Assembly (NCBI GenBank): GCA_017997825.1
Contig: JAGOEH010000197.1
Coordinates: 1-5,884, forward strand
Source of the DNA: Candidatus Delongbacteria bacterium
Lineage (GTDB): Bacteria > JAGOEH01
Direction of reading: 5' to 3'
DNA length: 5,884 nt
Shown here in pieces: positions 1 to 5,884 of the stretch (position 1 is the stretch's first letter; the number at the start of each line of letters is the position of its first letter). The translations under genes were made by a program, and so were the position numbers. Below the pieces are notes generated by a model. It did no database searches. It was not told the DNA's origin and saw only the letters and a program-made list of their open reading frames with translations.

Positions 1-3000
1 GCCGATATTATCCGTTTGATTGAAAAAAGGTTGGATATCCGTTTCAAGAGGGTTCAACTGAGTAGTTGGCAGGAGATTATCAGTCAGGCGCAGAGCAAGA
101 TGATCGATATTGTGCCGTGTGCCCATCAGATCCCGGAACGGGATCAATTTTGGTTGTTCACCCGATCCTATCTGGATGTGCCCTCCGTGATTGTAGCGGA
201 CCGCAGAAATTCGGAAACGTTGACCCTTGACAAACTGGTGGGGAAAAAGGTGGCGGTGGTTCATGGTTATGCCCTGGATGATTATCTGAAGGAACAGGTT
301 CCGGAACTGGAAACCATCCCGGTGCCGGATGATCTGACCGGATTGAAGAAGGTTTCGTTTGGGGAATGTGATGCCGTGATCATTGATCAGGCGGCGGCCA
401 CCTATTTGATATCTCAGGCCAGAATCAGCAACCTCAGGATAGCGGGTGGAACCGGCTTCCAGTATCATTACCGGATAGCGTCCCGTCGGGATTGGCCGAT
501 CCTGAACCGAATTCTGGATAAAGCCTTACACTCTATTACCCCCAAGAAAAAGGAATTGATCATCCGGAATCGGATCGGATTAATCCGCGAACCATCTTAT
601 ACCCGGATTATTTTTGAGGTGGGTGGTGTGGTGTTGGGATTGATGATTATTTTATTTCTGATCCGATTTTTGATGAAACACTGGGTGACTCGGCGAACCC
701 TTCATCTGGAATTGAGCCGGGCGGCATTTCAGTCCCAGAAGGAGATGCTGGACACCCTGCTCCAGAATTCTCAGGATGTGATCCTCATTTTGAACCGGGA
801 CGGCACCCGGCGTCAGATTTATGGGGCCTACCAGCGTCTGACCGGCCAGGATCCCGATTCGGTTATGGGGCTGACCGGATTCGATACCTGTCATCCCGAT
901 GATTTACCGGCCTTTCACCAGGCCTGGCAAAAACTGCTGAACCGGGATTCTTCGTGCGTCCGCTTGGAATGGCGACTGCGTCATGCCAACGGGGAATGGG
1001 TCTGGGTCGAGGCGGTCGGTTCCAACTGCCTGGATGTGAATGGACTGGAAGGGCTTGTTCTCAATATTCGAAATATTACGGAACGTAAACAGGTAGAAGA
1101 ATCACTCAGAAAAAAGGAAGCCCAGTATCAGTACCTGATCGACAACATTCATGATGTCGTTTATCGTACCGATCGCGATGGGAATGTGACAATGATCAGT
1201 GCCGGTTTTTACAGGTTGATGGGTTATGATACTCCTGAGGATGTCGTAGGGAAAAATATTGCCTTTAATTTTTATGCCGAACCGGAAAAGCGGAATGATC
1301 TGTTGCGATTGATTGAGAAAAATGGTTCCGTCAAAGGGTATGTGGTGGCTTTACGTCACAAAAACGGGAGTATTCTTCAGATTGCCACCGATAGCCATAT
1401 ATATTATGATGAGTCGGGTCATCCGGCCGGGGTGGAAGGCATTTTTCATGATATCACCGAGGAGAAAAAGGCTCAGGATTTACTGCTTCTGTCGGAGGAA
1501 AAATACTCAACGGTCTTCCGCTTATCCCCGGATACCATTATAATGTCGCGTCTGTCCGATTCGGTAATTCTGGAGATGAATGACCGGTTCCTGGAATTCA
1601 GCGGGTATTGTCGGGATGAGGTCCTGGGGAAGAGTTTTATTGATCTGAATTTTTATCCGGATGTGACTCAGGGCATGAGGTTGAAGCAAATGCTGGCTCG
1701 GGACGGGTACTTCCAGAATCAGGAAGTCCAGGTTCGAGTCGCTTCCGGTGAACTCCGGACTGTATTGGCTGCATCCCGGTTGATCGATTTGGGGGGAGAG
1801 CAATTGGTGTTGGGGATGGCGCATGACATCACCGAGCGGAAAGCCGATGAAATCAAGCTGCAGGAGAGTGAAGAGAATCTGAGGACTACGCTCCATTCGA
1901 TCGGAGATGCCGTTATTGCCACCGATCGCGAGGGACGGGTCACCCAGATGAATCCGATTGCGGAGCGTCTGACCGGATGGATACTGGAGGAAGCGTTTAG
2001 TCGACCATTCAGTGAGGTATTCAACATCATCGATTCCGATACCCGTGAACCCCGGGAGAGTCCGGTGGAACGGGTTTTCCGTACCGGCGGCATCGTAGGA
2101 TTGGCCAATCATACCGTCCTGATCAATCGGGATGGCCGGGAGTTTCAGATTGCCGACAGCGGGGCGCCGATCCGGCATCCATCCGGCGAGATCATTGGGG
2201 TAGTGCTGGTGTTTCGGGATGTTACCGAACAGTATCAACTGGCTCAGGAAGCCCTGCAAAATGCCGCTATTTTTCGCACCATCTTTGAGGTCAGCCCCTA
2301 TTCCATCACCATTCAGCGATTTTCAGACGGTGTCTATGTCATGGTCAATCCGGCCTTCGAGCGGATCAGCGGATACCATGCCGATGAGGTGATCGGGCGG
2401 AATGACATCAAGTCCATATTGAATGCGGATATGGAGCAGTATTATGTGTTCAAGCGACAACTGGAGATGACCGGAAAGGTCGACAATGTGCTGACTGTGA
2501 ATCGGCATCGTAACGGCAAGGAGATGGATACGCTGTTATCGGCCCGGGTACTTGAATTCAACGGTGAGAAATGTGTGATCAGTCTGGTGATTGATATGAC
2601 GGAAATCCGGCGGATGCAGGAGCAGTTGAACCAGGCTCAGAAGCTGGATGCCATCGGTCATCTGGCCGGAGGGATTGCCCATGATTTCAACAATATGCTG
2701 AGTGGCATCCTTGGCGCAACTGAACTGCTTCAGTTCAATCTCCAGGATAAAGCGGAACTGCTTAACCTGGCTAACATTATCCATTCAGCTGCACAACGGG
2801 CCGGTGAATTGACCCAAAAACTGCTGGCTTTTTCGCGCCAAAGTAAAATCGAATCGACTCCGGTCGATGTCCATCATGCCGTCGAAGAAGCGGTATGGCT
2901 GCTGCGGCGAAGTCTTGACAAACGGGTAGTCATTGATCTCGCTTTGGAAGCTGACCAAAACACGGTCGTGGGAGACAGCACTCAACTGATGAATATTTTT

Positions 3001-3786
3001 CTCAACCTGGGGATCAATGCCGGGCATGCCATGCCGAACGGCGGTACACTGCTTTTTAAGAGCCGATTGGTCGAACTGAACGAGGCTTTCTGCCATGTCA
3101 GTCCCTTCCAACTGGTTCCGGGAAATTATATTCTGATTGAGGTAGAGGATAATGGGTGTGGCATTCCGGCCGAGAATCTAACCAAGATTTTTGAACCTTT
3201 TTTTACCACCAAATCACCGTCGGGCGGTACCGGATTGGGACTGGCCTTGGTTTACAGCACGGTTCAACAGCATCGCGGCGCCATTTCAGTTTACAGTGAA
3301 GAGGGCCGGGGAACGGTTTTCCATATCTATCTCCCCCTGGCCGATTCTTCAAGCCAGGTCAAAAGTCGTCCGATGGATGTGATCCATGGCTCCGGCCGGG
3401 TTCTGGTCATCGATGACGAGGAGATTGTCCGGATCATGGCCAAGGCTATTCTGGAGCATTTGGGGTATGAGGTCATTATGGCTGATAATGGTCGCAATGG
3501 GGTGGATATTTATCAGAATCATGCCGCAGAGATCGATCTGATTGTTTTGGATATGGTGATGCCGGTAATGAATGGCCGGGAATGCTTTCAACTGATCCGC
3601 AAAATCAATCCCCACGCCAAGGTTATCATTTCCTCCGGTTTTTTTCAGGATACCGATGTCAGGGAAATGCTGGATCAAGGATTGATCGGGTTTGTTCGAA
3701 AACCTTACCATACAGCCGAACTGAGCCGGCTCATCGCCCAGGCTCTCGTTCCCGCTCCGGAATCGTCCTCTCCCTCTCCATCATAA
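1..3786 (+). CDS. Hybrid sensor histidine kinase, BvgS-like, five PAS domains and a receiver (5' end missing)
   Basis: Membrane sensor kinase that would autophosphorylate on His and pass the phosphate to its own receiver Asp. The frame is open from base 1, giving 1261 residues (numbered here from base 1); the TTG at 16 is an internal Leu, not a start. Residues 1-195 resemble the distal part of a periplasmic solute-binding (SBP_bac_3) sensor. One membrane helix lies at about 203-225. Five PAS domains follow, at about 245-365, 372-490, 500-613, 627-745 and 753-867, most closed by an (I/V/M)TE linker such as NITERK. HisKA carries GGIAHDFNN with phospho-acceptor His894. The ATPase has an N box (Asn1006), DNGCGI (1050), KIFEPFFTTK (1062) and GGTGLGLA (1075). 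The receiver has Asp1138/Asp1139, phospho-acceptor Asp1184, Ser1212 and Lys1234, so the core looks active. There is no HPt domain, so a separate phosphotransfer protein or regulator may be needed. The sensed ligand cannot be read from the sequence. The tail is Ser/Pro-rich, and the stop overlaps the convergent gene by 6 bp. Confidence 0.95.
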   Translation, partial: ADIIRLIEKRLDIRFKRVQLSSWQEIISQAQSKMIDIVPCAHQIPERDQFWLFTRSYLDVPSVIVADRRNSETLTLDKLVGKKVAVVHGYALDDYLKEQVPELETIPVPDDLTGLKKVSFGECDAVIIDQAAATYLISQARISNLRIAGGTGFQYHYRIASRRDWPILNRILDKALHSITPKKKELIIRNRIGLIREPSYTRIIFEVGGVVLGLMIILFLIRFLMKHWVTRRTLHLELSRAAFQSQKEMLDTLLQNSQDVILILNRDGTRRQIYGAYQRLTGQDPDSVMGLTGFDTCHPDDLPAFHQAWQKLLNRDSSCVRLEWRLRHANGEWVWVEAVGSNCLDVNGLEGLVLNIRNITERKQVEESLRKKEAQYQYLIDNIHDVVYRTDRDGNVTMISAGFYRLMGYDTPEDVVGKNIAFNFYAEPEKRNDLLRLIEKNGSVKGYVVALRHKNGSILQIATDSHIYYDESGHPAGVEGIFHDITEEKKAQDLLLLSEEKYSTVFRLSPDTIIMSRLSDSVILEMNDRFLEFSGYCRDEVLGKSFIDLNFYPDVTQGMRLKQMLARDGYFQNQEVQVRVASGELRTVLAASRLIDLGGEQLVLGMAHDITERKADEIKLQESEENLRTTLHSIGDAVIATDREGRVTQMNPIAERLTGWILEEAFSRPFSEVFNIIDSDTREPRESPVERVFRTGGIVGLANHTVLINRDGREFQIADSGAPIRHPSGEIIGVVLVFRDVTEQYQLAQEALQNAAIFRTIFEVSPYSITIQRFSDGVYVMVNPAFERISGYHADEVIGRNDIKSILNADMEQYYVFKRQLEMTGKVDNVLTVNRHRNGKEMDTLLSARVLEFNGEKCVISLVIDMTEIRRMQEQLNQAQKLDAIGHLAGGIAHDFNNMLSGILGATELLQFNLQDKAELLNLANIIHSAAQRAGELTQKLLAFSRQSKIESTPVDVHHAVEEAVWLLRRSLDKRVVIDLALEADQNTVVGDSTQLMNIFLNLGINAGHAMPNGGTLLFKSRLVELNEAFCHVSPFQLVPGNYILIEVEDNGCGIPAENLTKIFEPFFTTKSPSGGTGLGLALVYSTVQQHRGAISVYSEEGRGTVFHIYLPLADSSSQVKSRPMDVIHGSGRVLVIDDEEIVRIMAKAILEHLGYEVIMADNGRNGVDIYQNHAAEIDLIVLDMVMPVMNGRECFQLIRKINPHAKVIISSGFFQDTDVREMLDQGLIGFVRKPYHTAELSRLIAQALVPAPESSSPSPS

Positions 3787-4242
3787 TCGGGCCGGATTCT
3801 TCAATCGGATCCGGATGATTTTTCGTTCGGCATAGTTCAGTGTATCCGATATTGCCGTCACATATGGCTGGAACGATTCCAGTTGTACAGTCTTTCCTTT
3901 ACGAAGCAGAAGCCTGAAATCAGCCGTGCCGTCATGGTCATAATCAATGGTTTCATCGATGGTTTCCGGCCAGGAGGTCCGTTTGAGCCAATCCACCTGA
4001 ATAAATCCTTGATCCCGTTCTCCGATCAGTCCCTGGAAAACCGGTTGATGGATCATGGTTCTCCAGGCTCCGTGATCGATGACCCGGCTGACATCTCCCC
4101 CGGTATTCCAAGGAGAAACCCGGATCCCGGTACGGTATACGATCCAACGGCTGATCGGATCCATCCCGATGAAGGTCGCTAAAACCACCGGAATACAAAG
4201 AAAAGCCAAGATACAGGCAATGATGATTTTCAACCGTTTCAT
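3781..4242 (-). CDS. Small membrane-anchored extracytoplasmic protein of unknown function, DxDxDG motif
   Basis: I do not recognise the family of this 153-residue protein. It begins MKRLK, followed by one hydrophobic helix (about residues 6-25). This reads as an uncleaved N-terminal anchor or signal peptide, with the remaining ~125 residues outside the cytoplasm. Cys10 and Cys16 fall within the helix, and IIAC at 7-10 sits too early for a normal lipobox. Residues 100-108 read DYDHDGTAD, a DxDxDGxxD pattern like bacterial EF-hand or thrombospondin-3-type calcium loops; a single copy is only suggestive. The soluble part is rich in Trp, Asp and Arg and has no haem (CxxCH) or ferredoxin motif. 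The start is supported by GAGG (complement of 4249-4252) six bases upstream of ATG. It follows the polyferredoxin gene after 12 bp, so the two are probably co-transcribed and may act together. Its stop overlaps the convergent kinase stop. Confidence 0.85.
   Translation of the reverse strand: MKRLKIIIACILAFLCIPVVLATFIGMDPISRWIVYRTGIRVSPWNTGGDVSRVIDHGAWRTMIHQPVFQGLIGERDQGFIQVDWLKRTSWPETIDETIDYDHDGTADFRLLLRKGKTVQLESFQPYVTAISDTLNYAERKIIRIRLKNPARL
3792..3823 (+). terminator. Possible intrinsic terminator of the kinase gene
   Basis: Six bases after the kinase stop codon, CCGGATTC (3792-3799) pairs with GGATCCGG (3807-3814). This gives an 8 bp stem with one G-U pair and a 7-base loop. A run of five T (3819-3823) follows after four bases (ATGA). 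The gap between stem and T-run and the short T-run make it weaker than a textbook terminator. It lies wholly inside the 3' end of the convergent gene, so the sequence is also constrained as coding DNA and the hairpin could be coincidental. Confidence 0.4.
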
Positions 4243-4254
4243 TGTTAACCTCGC

Positions 4255-5421
4255 TTAGAAAATGGTTCCGGTGGTGATCAGCTTGATGATGCGGACCAAG
4301 GCATTGGAGATCATGCCTGAGGCCATGAAGGCGCCGAATAGAAAGCTGCTGTATATAAAGACGTTGCGTACCATTCGTGGAGAGAATCCGATCGGGGTTC
4401 CTTTGAGATGGTAGTGAACGGCATGGGAGGGGCAGATATCGACGCATCGGCCGCATTTGGTGCAACTGATGAGGGTTTTGCCGGCGGAAAGACTCGGCTC
4501 GTCGATCGATAGGGTCGGGCATTGCCGGATGCAGTTTCCGCAGTGAATACACTTGGATTGATCGATCCGGATATCGAAGATATTGATTTTATTGAATAAA
4601 GACTGGAAGGTGCTCATAGGGCATAAAAAGGTACATTGAGTCCGTCGTTTGGTCAGAATCGGCATGATGATGACCAATCCCAGGAAGAGTGATACGAACA
4701 GGATGGTCTGAAACAGAATCAGAGGAGAGGTGATGGCCGCGAATTCGGTAATGGTTTTGAATGGGCAAAGCCATTTACAGTAGAGTGGAGTTAGGGATAA
4801 GGCGGAAAAAAGAATAATGATCCCGAACAGGATCCAGGAGACGATGCGCCAGCGTGGGTTGATGGTTTTGATTTTGGGTTTTCGGCCGATCTGGGAGAAC
4901 CCTTCGTCCCAGCCTCCGTAGAAACAGACCCAACTGCACCAACCACGGCCCATAACCAGCGTGGCGCCCAGCCATATCACCACCATGCTGCCGATACTGG
5001 CGAATCCCTCCAGCAAGGAACCCGGAAATATGATGGTTCGGTTCAGAACGGCCGGAATGATCACCATTGGGATCACGATATGGCAGAATGGGATATTCCC
5101 GGTCGCAATATCCTCCGCTCTAAACATGATACTGCCCCGGATTTCAATCAGATTCGGGATAAAGGTCATGGCAAAAGCGGCGGCCAGGCTGATGAAAAAA
5201 ATCTTGCGGTAATAATAGGTTTGGCCGGTTTTGAGCATTAAAAAGAATATACTGCTGAGGTATAGCAGGGTTATGGCCGAAGCAATCTGGTCGGTGAGAT
5301 TCTCCGGTAATCCGCGGCCGAAAATGGCCGTCATGAGCATGAGCACCATCGGGATGCTGAGCATTACCGATCGGCCAACACTCATGGCATTCTGAACAAT
5401 CGAATGGGGTGAATTCGACAC
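4255..5421 (-). CDS. Membrane-bound polyferredoxin, 4Fe-4S protein (NapH/CcoG/YccM-like)
   Basis: Integral membrane iron-sulfur protein, likely passing electrons between the quinone pool or a cytoplasmic donor and a partner protein. It has 388 residues from GTG at 5421. I prefer this start because AAGGAGG lies 8 bases upstream, whereas the in-frame ATG at 5454 (11 residues longer) has no Shine-Dalgarno sequence. About seven or eight hydrophobic segments lie near residues 18-35, 47-64, 72-90, 112-132, 140-158, 193-212, 230-256 and 353-375. Three C-x3-C motifs occur at Cys162/166 (CSWVC), Cys215/219 (CKWLCP) and Cys263/267 (CTFLCP). Two classical [4Fe-4S] motifs follow: CIHCGNCIRQCP (Cys291-301) and CTKCGRCVDICP (Cys320-330). 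This order matches the Fer4_5-containing NapH/CcoG/YccM superfamily. The first C-x3-C lacks the usual following Pro. No nap, cco or nos gene is adjacent, so no specific symbol is justified. It is the first gene of a probable two-gene operon with the small anchored protein. Confidence 0.9.
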   Translation of the reverse strand: MSNSPHSIVQNAMSVGRSVMLSIPMVLMLMTAIFGRGLPENLTDQIASAITLLYLSSIFFLMLKTGQTYYYRKIFFISLAAAFAMTFIPNLIEIRGSIMFRAEDIATGNIPFCHIVIPMVIIPAVLNRTIIFPGSLLEGFASIGSMVVIWLGATLVMGRGWCSWVCFYGGWDEGFSQIGRKPKIKTINPRWRIVSWILFGIIILFSALSLTPLYCKWLCPFKTITEFAAITSPLILFQTILFVSLFLGLVIIMPILTKRRTQCTFLCPMSTFQSLFNKINIFDIRIDQSKCIHCGNCIRQCPTLSIDEPSLSAGKTLISCTKCGRCVDICPSHAVHYHLKGTPIGFSPRMVRNVFIYSSFLFGAFMASGMISNALVRIIKLITTGTIF

Positions 5422-5429
5422 GAATCGTT

Positions 5430-5436
5430 CCTCCTT
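5430..5436 (-). promoter_or_regulatory. Strong Shine-Dalgarno that sets the polyferredoxin start
   Basis: The minus strand reads AAGGAGG here, an almost full match to the anti-Shine-Dalgarno sequence, with 8 bases before GTG at 5421-5419. The alternative ATG at 5454-5452 is preceded by a T-rich stretch with no purine-rich site. If that ATG were used, the AAGGAGG would just encode Lys-Glu-Glu within the N-terminus. Confidence 0.75.
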
Positions 5437-5546
5437 GGGTGGTTGGGTTGCCATGATAAAGATCGAGTTTATTATCCGTTCAAGGTGGTGAAAACGAGAC
5501 TATGACAAAAAAACAAAAAGCTGGAATACCATTGAAAATAGATTGT

Positions 5547-5565
5547 TCATCGGTCGATCGGATGA
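5547..5565. repeat. Imperfect inverted repeat in the divergent intergenic region
   Basis: TCATC (5547-5551) is mirrored by GATGA (5561-5565) around a GC-rich centre containing CGATCG (5555-5560). Six of nine arm positions pair. It lies just downstream of the candidate -10 for the polyferredoxin operon, where an operator could sit. It is short and imperfect, and GATCGG-like words are common throughout this DNA, so chance is a real alternative. Confidence 0.25.
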
Positions 5566-5576
5566 TATTTTTCGGT

Positions 5577-5605
5577 AATATAGATAAGCTTTGAGTTGAA
5601 AGCAA
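5577..5605 (-). promoter_or_regulatory. Candidate sigma-70 promoter for the polyferredoxin operon
   Basis: On the minus strand TTGCTT (5605-5600) and TATATT (5582-5577) are separated by 17 bases. The -10 matches consensus at 5 of 6 positions; the -35 keeps only the TTG. The predicted start near 5570 gives a leader of about 150 nt to the GTG start. Another -10-like hexamer (TATCAT, 5567-5562) lies nearby without a good -35, so the exact site is uncertain. Confidence 0.35.
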
Positions 5606-5629
5606 GTCTAAATTGTGTAAAAAAATAAA

Positions 5630-5658
5630 TTGACATTTGATTCACTCTGTTCTATACT
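5630..5658 (+). promoter_or_regulatory. Near-consensus sigma-70 promoter for the right-edge gene
   Basis: A perfect -35 TTGACA (5630-5635) and a -10 TATACT (5653-5658, 5 of 6 matches) are separated by the optimal 17 bp, in an AT-rich stretch preceded by an A-run (5619-5625). Transcription should begin about 5664-5666, on or next to the ATG at 5665. This is the strongest promoter in the window and points to substantial, possibly constitutive, expression of the gene on the right. Confidence 0.8.
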
Positions 5659-5664
5659 GATGGC

Positions 5665-5884
5665 ATGGGCATTTATCATTACATGCGTCAAAAATTTGGT
5701 TCGATCAACTGGAGGACAGGCTGGAACTATTTCCGGCTTTCCCCCTCGCTTTGGAAGGGGGTATGTCCGGGATACGGCTGGAATTATATGGGATATACAT
5801 TGCGGCGGTTATTCCGGGAGAATCCGGTCAACCGGTTGTATGATCTACTGCCTTCGAGGTTTATGAATGATCTGACTGAGGCCG
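5665..5884 (+). CDS. N-terminal fragment of an unrecognised aromatic-rich protein (3' end missing)
   Basis: The frame is open from ATG 5665 through the right edge, 73 codons with no stop. An in-frame TGA at 5638 limits any upstream extension. The product starts MGIYHYMRQKFG and is rich in Trp (16, 20, 30, 39), Tyr and Arg, followed by a basic helix-like segment (TLRRLFRENPVNRLYDLL, about 45-62). No signal peptide or membrane helix is visible. Codon choices resemble the neighbouring genes, and a strong promoter sits directly upstream. There is no Shine-Dalgarno before ATG 5665; the in-frame ATGs at 5683 and 5788 also lack a clear one. The NRLYDLL segment vaguely recalls the region ahead of the SAM-binding fold in some class I methyltransferases. 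That is a weak impression only, and no catalytic motif is inside the window. Confidence 0.6.
   Translation, partial: MGIYHYMRQKFGSINWRTGWNYFRLSPSLWKGVCPGYGWNYMGYTLRRLFRENPVNRLYDLLPSRFMNDLTEA

Noticed and set aside
16-18. TTG as the start of the kinase gene
   Set aside because: The frame remains open to base 1, and the residues before it (ADIIR) continue the solute-binding-domain pattern. No ribosome-binding site precedes it.
1522-2259. Long open frame of about 245 codons on the minus strand, inside the kinase gene
   Set aside because: The opposite strand encodes clear PAS domains over the whole stretch. The antisense product is low in recognisable features and has no ribosome-binding site I could credit; it is a shadow frame.
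3723-3732. Perfect 10 bp palindrome GAGCCGGCTC, considered as a terminator for the minus-strand operon or an operator
   Set aside because: It has no loop or T-run on either strand and lies in the receiver domain codons (Leu-Ser-Arg-Leu), so it is most simply coding sequence.
3953-4552. Open frame of about 199 codons on the minus strand spanning the junction of the two operon genes
   Set aside because: It is out of frame with two genes that have good motifs and starts, and its product is an Arg/His/Pro-rich sequence typical of an off-frame translation.
5711-5719. GGAGGACAG, considered as a Shine-Dalgarno for a start further right
   Set aside because: No ATG, GTG or TTG occurs at a usable distance. 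It lies within the frame that begins at 5665.
5741-5761. CCCCC/GGGGG hairpin downstream of the strong promoter, considered as an attenuator or terminator
   Set aside because: The stem is only 5 bp with an 11-base loop, no T-run follows, and it falls inside the open frame from 5665, where codons explain it.
5630-5866. TTG-initiated frame of 78 codons on the plus strand
   Set aside because: Its start codon is part of the TTGACA -35 element, so it would not lie on the transcript. The overlapping frame from 5665 has better composition.

Overview
The window looks like chromosomal DNA of a Gram-negative, probably anaerobic bacterium. The style fits Desulfobacterota (former Deltaproteobacteria): a very large multi-PAS hybrid histidine kinase, a membrane polyferredoxin with many cysteines, and roughly balanced base composition. 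This placement is inference; there is no rRNA or other marker gene here. I see no mobile element, CRISPR array, tRNA or phage gene.

Left part (1-3786, + strand): the 3' portion of a BvgS-type hybrid sensor kinase gene. The reading frame is open through the left edge, so the start and part of the extracytoplasmic sensor are missing. What remains is the distal part of a periplasmic solute-binding-type sensor domain, one membrane helix, five PAS domains, a HisKA/HATPase core and a C-terminal receiver domain.

Middle part (3781-5421, - strand): two tightly spaced genes that probably form an operon, transcribed towards the kinase. The first encodes a multi-spanning membrane protein with three C-x3-C motifs and two [4Fe-4S] ferredoxin motifs (NapH/CcoG/YccM-like). 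The second, 12 bp downstream, encodes a 153-residue membrane-anchored protein of unknown function with a DxDxDG-type motif. Its last codons overlap the end of the kinase gene tail to tail by 6 bp, and a possible kinase terminator lies inside its coding sequence. Together the pair suggests a membrane electron relay with an extracytoplasmic partner; the electron donor and acceptor are not visible.

Right part (5422-5884): a 243 bp AT-rich divergent intergenic region, followed by the start of a third transcription unit on the + strand. A near-perfect sigma-70 promoter (TTGACA, 17 bp, TATACT) lies so close to an open frame beginning at 5665 that the transcript may be leaderless. That frame runs off the right edge and encodes an aromatic-rich N-terminus that I do not securely recognise. 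A weaker promoter candidate faces the polyferredoxin operon, with an imperfect dyad just downstream of it.
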